In this document: positions 19,712 through 27,910 of the stretch, piece after piece
How the letters are laid out: the number at the start of each line of letters is the position of its first letter
How positions within the stretch are numbered: the stretch's first letter is position 1
Assembly: GCA_009801015.1 (NCBI GenBank)
Contig: VHZZ01000183.1
Location: 193,997-221,906 of the forward strand
DNA: 27,910 nt
Direction of reading: 5' to 3'
Source: Silene noctiflora
Taxonomy: Eukaryota > Streptophyta > Magnoliopsida > Caryophyllales > Caryophyllaceae
Program-made: the position numbers and the translations under genes
Notes under the pieces: model-generated
Seen by the model: only the letters and a program-made list of their open reading frames with translations
Databases searched by the model: none
What the model was told of the DNA's origin: nothing

Positions 19712-20215
19712 TCCCCTATATACTAAAAGATTAACAAGTCTAGGGTAATCTCGCTCATTTTTCCCGCTCAACTGCTTACTTGCGCAAAAATATCATCTTC
19801 TATTTTCAGCAATAATATATTGTAGACAATCTATTTTGAGCAAAAAAAAAATCTCATTAATTGGTTTCATTAATTGACAAAAATCTTGCTAAAAAATCCC
19901 ACTTAGTGTTATTGTTACAAAATCTTTCTGACTAATTTGATTTCGTTTATTAACAAAAAATTATCCCCTATATACTAAAAGATTAACANGTCTAGGGTAA
20001 TCTCGCTCATTTTTCCCGCTCAACTGCTTACTTGCGCAAAAATATCATCTTCTATTTTCAGCAATAATATATTGTAGACAATCTATTTTGAGCAAAAAAA
20101 AAATCTCATTAATTGGTTTCATTAATTGACAAAAATCTTGCTAAAAAATCCCACTTAGTATTATTGTTACAAAATCTTTCTGACTAATTTGATTTCGTTT
20201 ATTAACAAAAAATTA
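19712..20215 (+). repeat. Tandem duplication, 2 x 252 bp
   Basis: Copy 1 (19712-19963) and copy 2 (19964-20215) have the same length. They differ by one substitution that I can see (GTGTTATT against GTATTATT near 19907 and 20159) plus one unresolved base at 19989. The junction is exact: copy 2 starts with the same TCCCC terminus. The near-identity implies a recent event or an assembly effect. Confidence 0.95.
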
Positions 20216-20535
20216 TTATCTTAAAAATCAAAAAATATAGAGATGTACTGTAATTTTTAAAAATCTTTAGATCAATTTTTAATTATTTTTTCCAAATCAA
20301 CTTTCTAAAAAATATCAGGCATCTATAATATTTTTTATTTAACTCCCATGTAGGCCAAATTTCATAAAAAAACATAGAAAATGAATTATGAGTCGATTCA
20401 AAATTTGTCCTAATACAAAATTTTATGATAATACATTTATTAAATGTAAAAATGTTTAATGGCAACATTTTAATTACAATTTTTTCTAATACAACCCTTT
20501 ACAAATACCGTACTGTAGTACGGGATCTATACTAG
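19712..20535 (+). mobile_element. Non-autonomous Helitron B with doubled 5' end
   Basis: It starts TCCCCTATATACTAAAAG after an A at 19711 and ends CTAG (20532-20535) before a T at 20536. A perfect 7-bp hairpin, CCGTACT-GT-AGTACGG (20508-20523), lies eight bases before the CTAG. These are standard Helitron termini. The first 252 bp, including the 5' terminus, are repeated in tandem. It contains no Rep/helicase and lies 34 bp downstream of Helitron A in the same orientation. Confidence 0.9.
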
Positions 20536-21236
20536 TCTCAATCAAATGTTTAAGATCCTGGTAGCTGATGGTTGAGCTGAATCAACGATACTTATATCAT
20601 AATACGTTTCTCACGCGAATCTTGTTTGGATTGAAAAGTAAATAACCTATATATAGGTTTTAACCAAAATTATAAGGTGATGACCGATGATCAATGTCCA
20701 ATCAATTAACAACTTGAACTCAAAATATATTGTTGAATATTTGTATATTGTTTTTGCAAGAAAGTTGGGAATGTAACATTTTGTTAATGATTTAATCCTT
20801 GATGCTTTTCTTCCAATTTATAGACTATACCACCAGTTGTACAAATTGTACGGTGTAGAATATAAACTTTGTAATAAAGTATTCGAGTTTTATGTTAAAG
20901 AATATGAGCTTTATTAGAAAGTATCTGAGCTCATCCATTTACACATTAAAAAAATGAACTTTGAATTAACTCAGAAAAAATACACATAAGCTCAGATACT
21001 TATATCTTGGTTGTTTGCTTATATACATCTGGATGTATAATCCTATTTGTGCTTTTATTCTGACATTATATGCATGTCCATTGGCTTTACTAAAGCTAGC
21101 AAGGACATAGTATTGAGTATTGACCAATACTTTGATCACCAATATATTAATATCATAACCTAATTTAATCCAATTTAAGGTGATTCTATATTAGTAATAG
21201 TTTAATATGAGGAATGTGAGTCACTAAATATTATTT
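20536..21236. other. Intergenic DNA with a small tandem repeat
   Basis: Apart from the 21-bp tandem repeat at 20876-20938, I see no gene, RNA or transposon ends in this AT-rich stretch. Confidence 0.45.
20876..20938. repeat. Degenerate 21-bp tandem repeat, three units
   Basis: Three consecutive 21-base units start with AAAG: at 20876, 20897 and 20918. They share the core AAAG-AT-(C/T)GAG(T/C)T. A weaker fourth unit may precede them at about 20855. Confidence 0.6.
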
Positions 21237-21443
21237 ATTCGGTTCCGATCATTTATTTAATATTGGTTTTGACACAAAAACCAAGGAAATAAAATTGAGT
21301 CAATTATTAAATGATAAGTGGATCAAATTGAGTGTGGATGATCAAATTGCTCATCAAAGACATTTCCAAAATAGAAAGATAAATAATTGACTGAAACATT
21401 TTAATATAGAATATGTAAACAAATGACCAAGACGGAGGGCGTA
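21237..21443. mobile_element. Stowaway-like MITE, about 205 bp
   Basis: The left end TTCGGTTCCGATCATTTATT and the right end AAACAAATGACCAAGACGGA followed by GGGCGTA are inverted copies of the Stowaway terminus (CTCCGTCC...ATTTGTTTA). TA at the right edge fits the TA target. The left terminus has lost some identity. No coding capacity. Confidence 0.65.
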
Positions 21444-22041
21444 ATCACTTATAAATTTGATATTAACGATATTTGAATCTAGGTCATGTGTAATTATGCA
21501 TCACATCTCATTTTATAAAATGAGTTAGCTAACATACACCTTAATTATTAGAGTTTATATATGCAAAAGCAAATTGATTAAATTTTTAAAATTGTCCACA
21601 TTATAGTAGATATATTCAACTTGTTTGACCGTCCAAAAAGCCAAAAAAAAAAAATACGTGATAAATTTAAATAGATAAAGAGACCACTAAATTGTCCTCT
21701 TCTTTTATATTCGAATTTTGTTAATTACACCTACTACAAATCACTTTAATGATCATTTTAATTATACATATTTCTTTACATTATTCCGCATCACACAGAC
21801 ACAAACACATAAATATATTGTTCACCAAATAAAAAAGAAATAGTCGCGCATATATAAAATCAAAAGTTTAAGGTAATGGAATAATTGACATCTAATTTAT
21901 GATTTTTCCTAATACGCCCCTTCATTCAAAAGCCTTTAAACTTTATGGTCTGTGTTCATTAACATAACTAATTCTTTACCTAAAATAATTGGATACTTTC
22001 ACCAAATATTCCGGAATGACCTTATACATATAATTAAGGAA
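21444..22041. other. Intergenic DNA, nothing recognised
   Basis: AT-rich sequence without a supported gene or paired repeat ends. Confidence 0.45.
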
Positions 22042-22217
22042 AATGATAAATACAACCCTAAGGGCTGTATTTAAGGGACCAGAAAAGGAAAGAAAAACTT
22101 AAATCAAGCATTAATAACATCAATTTACGCGTAATTGTGTCATAAATTCCTAATTTAATTCCATTTTGGAAAGTAGTTTAGTTTTTAAATACAACCCTTA
22201 GGGCTGTATTTATCATT
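22042..22217. mobile_element. MITE with self-palindromic 32-bp terminal inverted repeats
   Basis: The outer parts (22042-22073 and 22186-22217) are inverted copies with only two mismatches. Each one is itself nearly palindromic around CCCTAAGGG (AAATACAACCCTAAGGGCTG on the left). The 176-bp element has no coding capacity. I could not settle the target duplication because the flanking AAT/ATT is itself palindromic. Confidence 0.75.
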
Positions 22218-22526
22218 ACCCATTAATTAATTATCGGTCACTTATATTCTTACACTTAATTTCAAAATTAAATATTTCTTGGAATATAAAGTGACCATAA
22301 CTAATCATTATTGTCCCCAAAAAATGAACAAATAAAAGTAGATAAGAGAAAGCCAAAAGAGATGGCATAGCCATGGTGGATTGATGACCAACCCATGTGG
22401 TCGACACACACAATTTAATTAGCTTTCAAGCTAAGGCCACCCTTATATAATTAACAAAATAACAAATTATATATATATATATTATTACTAATATTAGCTA
22501 CTTAGATAATATATATATAATCTATA

Positions 22527-22689
22527 CTCGAGAAATTCCCGGTATACCACGTTATCGTATACCTTACTCAATAAACATTCTAATAAAACAGGATCTTAAT
22601 CATAGAGAAGTAGATAAAAGTTAAGATTTTTCATTGGTTAGGATATACGATAAATTTGTATATATCTGGTGTATATTAGATTTTTCGAT
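22527..22689. mobile_element. Diverged MITE of the GAGAAATTC family
   Basis: The left end TCGAGAAATTCCCGGTATAC and inner TATCGTATACC are mirrored by GATATACGATAAATT and TATTAGATTTTTCGA at the right. It is related to the elements at 9536 and 25216. No clear target duplication. Confidence 0.55.
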
Positions 22690-23593
22690 ATAGTTAGATA
22701 ATATACACGTATATATGATTTGTATATAACCGGTTGTAATAGTGACACCACCTCTAAACACGACAATAACGAAAGTCTAAGAAAAAGTATGGTTATAGGA
22801 CTATTTTTTATGTGGGCCAAGTAATTGGGCCCACTTGGTAGTCCAAGTTGGTAATGCAACCATGTGCAATCATATGGTCGTTCACCCTTATTAGGCCCAC
22901 ACCTACCCAATTTCCCTCTTTCAAACCTCTCTACGTTTTTACCCTTTGTAGCTGTTGATCAGTCGGCTCGGATTCGAGTCGGTTAGGATGATTAGGGTGA
23001 TAAAACTTTTCTCATGACTTTTAATACCAATGTATTCCTAGGGTTTTAATATAAATCTGATTAAATTAGAACAAATTCTTACCAGTTAATTTAAATTTTT
23101 ATGAATTTTGTACGTTTTTACTAAACACATACAGAGTATATGGTTTTATAACCGAACTTGTAGGCCAAGATAATGTATAGGTTTATTAAGGTCGGAGTAT
23201 AAGTATATCAATGAACCATTTTGAGGGTTATGACAAATTAAAAATTTGTGAAAACACGAATAAAATGATAAAAAGTTATTAAACAAATAAACATTATCTT
23301 AGCAATTAAAATAGAAAGGATTGAACTTTCTTCATAACGATTATTATTTCCTTACTTTTTTTTTTTAATTTGAGCGTCTTAATGATTTTATTACATTTTG
23401 TTTAAATACATTTTGTTAAAAATTTCTCACATGTGCAAATTATTGTTTATTTACGTACCTAATTCAGGAAGAATATCGTTTTTGAAATGAAAAAAATAAC
23501 CGAAACAAAATAAGTCTTTTTATATAGGACCGATTGAGAAAAGTTTCTAAACATCTTCTAACCCTCTAGAATGTAAGCAAGTTGTTCATATAA
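22690..23593. other. Intergenic DNA, nothing recognised
   Basis: AT-rich with a more GC-balanced patch at about 22800-22920 (GGGCCCACTTGG and GGCCCACACC). No gene model fits on either strand, and the minus-strand open frame 22638-22910 has no recognisable content. Confidence 0.45.
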
Positions 23594-23648
23594 TCACCAT
23601 TTGATTAGACAATAAGTCTTCTCACCATTTGATTAGACAATAAGTCTT
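23594..23648. repeat. 27-bp tandem duplication at a MITE edge
   Basis: The same 27 bases occur at 23594-23620 and 23622-23648. Each copy contains the MITE target site TTGATTAGAC and the first ten bases of the element that begins at 23639. Confidence 0.85.
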
Positions 23649-23836
23649 TCTTGTGACGGGTATATCCGTCACAAGCTTGTGACGGTCAAGTATCACCCAC
23701 TTGGATAGATAAGACAAAAGTAAGAGTGCCTAGGAAGCCACAAATGACTTGTCTTTATCTACCCAAGTGGGTTTTATTTAATCCGTCACAAGCTTGTGAC
23801 GGATCGGATATTGCCCGTCACAAATGAGAATTTGCA
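23639..23836. mobile_element. Mutator-like MITE copy 7 with perfect palindromes
   Basis: The left arm CTTGTGACGGGTATATCCG and the right arm CGGATATTGCCCGTCACAAA are inverted. Each arm contains the perfect 20-bp palindrome CCGTCACAAGCTTGTGACGG (23666-23685 and 23783-23802). The right end is TGAGAATTTGCA. A 10-bp target duplication TTGATTAGAC lies at 23629-23638 and 23837-23846. CACCCACTTGG and CCCAAGTGGG extend the inner inverted repeat. Confidence 0.85.
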
Positions 23837-23846
23837 TTGATTAGAC

Positions 23847-24180
23847 TGTCCATAAAAATATCATAGCATTTGAACATCTTCTTTCATTTCAACTATTCCC
23901 TTTGGGAAAAAGCAATTACCACATTATTTCAAATTATTCCAAAGATTAACACTCCCTAATTTAATAACCTAGCTACATGTCTACACTCTTTAAGCATAAA
24001 AACAAAATACTTTATTAATTTTTAATTAATGATGATACTATTATTCTCAAGCCTCTTTCCCCCAATTACAACCACCCATTTCCAATCTTATACTTTTCCA
24101 TCTTTTCTCCCATTCTCTTCACATGTTTGTTCCACCTCTCCAACCAATTTCTTTTTGCTTTATTCTTATAAATAAATAAG
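23847..24180. other. Intergenic DNA upstream of the IBH1-like gene, nothing recognised
   Basis: AT-rich with a pyrimidine-rich stretch (about 24045-24160). It may belong to the distal promoter of the downstream gene, but no defined element can be named. Confidence 0.4.
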
Positions 24181-24363
24181 TATCCCTTAAAACGACAGTA
24201 TTTGTGTATTCGTCTTAAGTTTAAGGCTGGTCAAATATATACCACTAGTGTATATAATAATGGGTAGGGAAAAACAATGTATTTGTCGTATATACACAAG
24301 TAGTACGATACTTGACTCGTATTAAGCCTAAGACGGATAATGTCGTCTTAAATGAGAATTTGT
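24181..24363. mobile_element. Mutator-like MITE copy 8, TTAAGACGG subtype
   Basis: The right arm CCTAAGACGGATAATGTCG then TCTTAAATGAGAATTTGTG is the clear family terminus. The left arm, CCCTTAAAACGACAG then CGTCTTAAGTTTAAGGC, is its diverged inverted copy. The target duplication was not resolved, so the left edge is approximate. It lies about 310 bp upstream of the IBH1-like start codon. Confidence 0.65.
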
Positions 24364-24584
24364 GTATTTATTTATTTATTATTTTATTTTTAATGAAAAC
24401 CCATCTTTCAACCAATTCAATCTCTTTGATTGACTATAAGTCTATAAGTACAAAATGTGTAGGAACTAGTAAGAGAAAAAAAAACATCCTTTTGTCTTTC
24501 TAACAAGAAAAAACATACACTTTTAATTTGTGTCAGAAAAAAATTAGATTTGTTTCTTCTCTTTTTCCAAATATTTGATTCAAA

Positions 24585-24594
24585 ATATATATAT
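24585..24594 (+). promoter_or_regulatory. Possible TATA box of the IBH1-like gene
   Basis: ATATATATAT-like sequence about 85-90 bp before the ATG, a plausible distance for a short-leader plant gene. The surrounding DNA is AT-rich, so chance occurrence is likely. Confidence 0.3.
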
Positions 24595-24676
24595 TGTACT
24601 ATAATTTCTTTCTATTTAAAGAAACTAAAACCCTAGCTAATTAATATATACACTCATTTATAATCAATTAATTACC

Positions 24677-25171
24677 ATGAATAATCAACATAATATACCC
24701 TTAAACCCCAAGTCATTAAGAACAAAATTTACCCTACATTTTCTTAAAGCCCTAAAGAAAATAAATCAAACCCAAAACCAAAAAAATCCCAATAATGGGA
24801 ATAATAATCATCTCATAATTGCCAAAAGATGTAAGAAGATCAAGAGGGCTGCAAATGCATCCCTAGCCACGGCCGTCGGACCGAGACGGGCTTGGACTCG
24901 GGCCATTTTGCTTAGGGCCGGGTATGGTCGTGGTCGTCGTGCATTAAGTAGGAGGGTGGTTGCTAGGAGAAAGGAGAGGCCTCGAAGGCCCGACACCAGC
25001 GACCCGGCCCGTTTTATCGGCCCGACTGAGGAGCTGAGAAGGGTGGTCCCAGGAGGGGAAGCCATGGATATGCAAAGCTTGTTGGATGAAACTCTTCATT
25101 ATGTTATGTGTCTTACTACACAGGTGAAGGTTATGAGAAGTATTGTTGATTTATGTTCTACTACTGCATAA
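24677..25171 (+). CDS. IBH1-like atypical bHLH transcription factor
   Basis: Intronless frame of 164 residues. The N-terminus is basic and Asn-rich with FTLHFLKALKKINQ (about 18-31), like the FLRAL-type start of the IBH1 group. A basic region follows (RCKKIKRAANASLATAVGPR, then RRAWTRAILLR). A long Arg-rich linker leads to the helix-loop-helix: helix 1 in EELRRVV, loop PGGEAMD (about 125-131), helix 2 in MQSLLDETLHYVMCLTTQVK to about 159. IBH1/IBL1 proteins are nuclear and do not bind E-boxes well; they sequester growth-promoting bHLH factors and so reduce cell elongation in brassinosteroid and gibberellin responses. Length fits the family (about 150-190). The middle (24840-25070) is far more GC-rich than its surroundings. 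The frame is whole and the first ATG fits. Which family member it is cannot be told. Confidence 0.88.
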   Translation: MNNQHNIPLNPKSLRTKFTLHFLKALKKINQTQNQKNPNNGNNNHLIIAKRCKKIKRAANASLATAVGPRRAWTRAILLRAGYGRGRRALSRRVVARRKERPRRPDTSDPARFIGPTEELRRVVPGGEAMDMQSLLDETLHYVMCLTTQVKVMRSIVDLCSTTA

Positions 25172-25215
25172 TTAATTTATGTAAAAGTCAAATGGTCAAT
25201 TATTATACTCTTGTA

Positions 25216-25412
25216 TCGAGAAATTCTTAGATACACTCGGTATATAGTATATCAGGTTTATCGTACACCCAAACTAATGAAACAATCAGAATTGTCGATA
25301 TTGGAGCATATAATAATAAAGAAAAAATATTTAAGTGGAAAAAAAAGAGAGAATTTTCATTAATTTGGGTGTATCGTAATATGGTATATCGAGTGTACCT
25401 AAATATTTTTCG
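25216..25412. mobile_element. MITE of the GAGAAATTC family in the IBH1-like 3' region
   Basis: The left end TCGAGAAATTCTTAGATACA and inner TTATCGTACACCCAAACTAAT are mirrored by ATTAATTTGGGTGTATCGTAA and TCGAGTGTACCTAAATATTT. It starts 45 bp after the stop codon, so it probably lies in the 3' UTR. No coding capacity and no clear target duplication. Confidence 0.72.
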
Positions 25413-26353
25413 TCTATACGATAGGTATAGAAAGAATAAGGTACAAATATGGTACAGTAATTGATTGAATTAGCTAGATTATTGTATAATTACATGCATA
25501 TTCGTATGATTGTATGGAGATTAATTATTTATCATCATGAATTCATGCATGGTGACACCATGTAAAAACTATAGTGTATAATTAATTAAGGTTTTAATAT
25601 GCAATCCATGCACGATATATATTATTGAACCTGATTTTATAATGCAAGTTACGTTAATTAACAAGAGTTTTCGAGGTATTATTGACTCATATTCGTTGTT
25701 TTATTCTTTTTATTATTATCGGTTTATCTTGTGATTTCTGAAGTTACTTGTAAGATGATACAGAGTATTCTATATTATTATAAAATAAATTTGAATAATA
25801 AGAATACGGAGTGATTTTTAATATTTTTTATTTTAAATGTACAGTTAATTTTGTTTATATGATACGGAGTAATAATCAAATGTAGTTTGGTTTGTTTAAA
25901 ATATGTATGATCCAAATAAAGTAATTTGATGTATATAGATTTGGAGTAAGTCTTCTGAAAGACCGTCTTTCCAAAGTTTTGGTGTATAGATTTGTTTCGT
26001 TAGCACTACATTTTCTCTTTAATTTGGCGTTGTATTCTGCCCATGTACCATTTCTTGGAAATCTTTTCCAAAAAAGATTTTTAAAAAATAAAAAAGAAAT
26101 GATTTTTTTGCTCAATCATAATATTGATTAATGAAGATTGGTTAATATATAAGAAATGAATATATAAAATTAATGATACTATAATTTAAAGAAGACTTAT
26201 TAAAAATAAAAATAAAATTAATGAAGACTGAAGCGAGTGTATTAGAATATCGATAAAATGGACGTAGTTGTTACTACGAGCAATCTTTTTCGCGTGGTAA
26301 AATTAGGAACGAAGATTTTATTTTGGGTTATTTTTGCGTTCTAATATGAGAAA
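25413..26353. other. Intergenic DNA, nothing recognised
   Basis: Very AT-rich. Several ACGGAGT motifs (near 25805 and 25864) recall Stowaway ends, but they stand in the same orientation and do not pair. No gene seen. Confidence 0.45.
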
Positions 26354-26361
26354 ATTATCGA

Positions 26362-26523
26362 GAAAATTTTTTGGGTCTTCCCGGAGGACGATAAATGTGT
26401 CCACCGTAGCCAATAAGTAGCATTCGTTTCTAATATTATTCCCTTATATTTACTTTTACATTTATAGCATTTATAATAGAGATGAAGCACTTATTATTCT
26501 CCGGAAGGACCCAAGAATTTTTC
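26362..26523. mobile_element. MITE with GAAAATTTTTTGGGTC ends
   Basis: The left end GAAAATTTTTTGGGTCTTCC and the right end GGACCCAAGAATTTTTC are inverted copies, extended by CCCGGAGGACGATAA against TTATTCTCCGG. It is flanked by the 8-bp repeat ATTATCGA at 26354-26361 and 26524-26531. The termini resemble GAGAAATTCTTGGG of the element at 9536. It is 162 bp with no coding capacity. Confidence 0.75.
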
Positions 26524-26822
26524 ATTATCGAATGAATAATCTCAAATGATTCGAGACACATTGTTCTGTACACTCGAAAACCGAAGGGACAAATTGTGTC
26601 CCAACAACAGTATATATAATACGATGTGATATTAACATGCATATGGTGTAATATTAGGACATATATGATTGTCCAGCGTCGACAAATTTAGAGACGGTTA
26701 ACCACTTTATAAACTAAGGAGCTAACGCAACTGTGAACAACGAATGAAGCTGCATGCATGAACACTGCTTGAAATCATACTTGAGTATGACACAAACATG
26801 GTAAATTATTGATAGTCATTGT

Positions 26823-26992
26823 TTCTTTTTTTTGGTACGAATGAGAAGCGAGGCCTCGAAATTATTTATTTTCTATTACATGGGGAATAGCAACATAGAA
26901 CCCGACTCATTTAAAGGGACATCTATATGCGTAGGAATGGCACTAGAGTTCATTCCACGTACGATTTGCTAATAAATCAGCTGCTCTAACGA
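26823..26992 (-). mobile_element. 5'-truncated LINE tail
   Basis: On the minus strand a short frame reads VRAADLLANRTWNEL before a stop, resembling the end of the RNase H domain found at the C-terminus of many plant LINEs (pattern N--AD-LAN). After about 100 bases of 3' sequence it ends in an A-rich tail (complement of the T run at 26825-26832). A 9-bp direct repeat AGTCATTGT at 26814-26822 and 26993-27001 looks like a target duplication. It would be a heavily 5'-truncated copy of about 170 bp. Confidence 0.5.
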
Positions 26993-27001
26993 AGTCATTG
27001 T

Positions 27002-27249
27002 CAAAAACGTAGTTATTGTCTTAATTTTCCCGGAGGTAATTCACCAAGAATAATACTATGCATGCACATAAAAGTTGCAGTAACTGTTCAAGTTTCTTTT
27101 TGCATAGTTCGTTTATTAATTATTATCATTATCAATTCAACGACCAAGAACACGTAGTTCTCTTAGTATAGCTTACATGTGATATGATGGAAATGTTAAC
27201 ATCTTTTGTCCGAGAATTTCGTAAACTTGTTACCCTTTTAATTTTGTTC

Positions 27250-27250
<1 letters not shown>
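27002..27250. other. Intergenic DNA, nothing recognised
   Basis: AT-rich sequence with no supported gene or repeat ends. Confidence 0.4.
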
Positions 27251-27300
<50 letters not shown>

Positions 27301-27321
27301 GAAGAAGAAGAAGAAGAAGAA
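27251..27321. repeat. Compound microsatellite (AAT)n(GAA)n
   Basis: About 16 uninterrupted ATA/AAT units (27251-27300) are followed directly by seven GAA units (27301-27321). The minus-strand translation gives a Ser then Tyr run, which is a by-product and not a gene. Such a long perfect array is likely variable between individuals. Confidence 0.97.
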
Positions 27322-27910
27322 ACCATCCTAATCAAAAGTTTAAACTGATGGTTGAAATCTCGAGATTGGTTGCGTGTATACTCTAACATGTTTCTTCAAA
27401 TGAATGCTGGTTGAGGTTGAAGTGTGAATGCAACTGCATGTCTCTTCATGATGCTTAATATTCCGCTTTAGAAACGAGGAGATGTGAGATTTATACCTGG
27501 GCCCTTTCAGTCATATGACTTTGATACGATCAAAAAACCCATCTTAACCAAAAGTCTCAAGATCGATTTTAATTATAATCTAATATAGTACCTATTTCTA
27601 ACAGCACACCCAAGACTCGGAAGCTCAATAGATATTCGGAGTGAACACTCAAAAGCCAAGGTTGCACGGGTACGTGAGGTTTGCCCTGAAAAATATTTAC
27701 GGTCACCGGACTCACCGGAGAAAGCTGCTTTCATACTCATTACTCAATACTTAATATGTTGTTTTACGATATACTCCGTACTATTTAATTTAACTTATTG
27801 GTCATACTTCAAAAATAAAAAAAATTTACTTAATTTTACAAAGAAATTAATATGACAATCTATTAACAGTAATCGATTATTTACCAAACATCTTAATATG
27901 CATTATGAGG
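27322..27910. other. Intergenic DNA, nothing recognised
   Basis: Mixed-composition sequence to the end of the window. No exon, RNA gene or paired terminal repeat is visible. An isolated ATACTCCGTACT near 27770 resembles a single Stowaway end. Confidence 0.4.

Noticed and set aside
20876-20938. CRISPR-like array
   Set aside because: The repeat units are contiguous and degenerate with no spacers, and the DNA is plant nuclear.
24808-25065. 85-codon minus-strand frame opposite the IBH1-like gene
   Set aside because: It is a shadow of the GC-rich Arg codons on the plus strand, with no independent evidence.
25800-25880. Two ACGGAGT motifs as a Stowaway pair
   Set aside because: They point in the same direction and do not form inverted ends.
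27132-27389. Minus-strand frame with Ser and Tyr runs
   Set aside because: It is the translation of the AAT/GAA microsatellite.

Overview
The window is AT-rich nuclear DNA from a flowering plant, most likely a eudicot. The evidence is two multi-exon genes with GT-AG introns and plant-type proteins, one intronless plant-specific HLH gene, a eukaryotic tRNA-Lys gene, and many MITEs and Helitrons. A Caryophyllales origin is a guess only, from the general look of the MITEs with GTGACGG-type ends. A few single N bases (956, 1135, 19989) mark unresolved positions.

Region by region: 1-1262 is AT-rich intergenic DNA. 1263-1335 is tRNA-Lys(TTT). 1415-5338 is a nine-exon plus-strand gene for a 378-residue predicted plastid protein, probably PRDA1. 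5339-9109 is intergenic DNA holding two hAT-like elements with 8-bp target duplications, a MITE that resembles PIF/hAT types, and two Mutator-like MITEs. 9110-15310 is a 14-exon plus-strand fimbrin gene (659 residues, four calponin-homology domains) whose intron 2 is filled with MITEs and repeats. 15311-24676 is a gene-free, transposon-rich stretch containing Mutator-like MITEs, hAT-like elements, a Tourist-like MITE, a Stowaway-like MITE, and two head-to-tail non-autonomous Helitrons, one with a tandemly doubled 5' end. 24677-25171 is an intronless IBH1-like atypical bHLH gene. 25172-27910 holds two related MITEs or MITE-like repeats, a short 5'-truncated LINE tail and an AAT/GAA microsatellite, with no further gene.

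The three proteins do not form a pathway: one acts in plastid gene expression, one cross-links actin filaments, and one restrains growth-promoting bHLH factors. The side-by-side, same-strand placement of the PRDA1-like and fimbrin genes matches the consecutive Arabidopsis locus numbers At5g48460 (fimbrin) and At5g48470 (PRDA1), recalled from memory. This suggests old conserved gene order and supports the PRDA1 call.

No new biological system was found. The points most worth a second look are structural: a family of at least eight short elements with 9-10 bp target duplications, one of which sits between about 40-bp direct repeats in the fimbrin upstream region; the Helitron with two 5' ends; tRNA-promoter-like boxes inside two hAT elements; and a Pol III tRNA gene lying 79 bp from the start codon of a Pol II gene.
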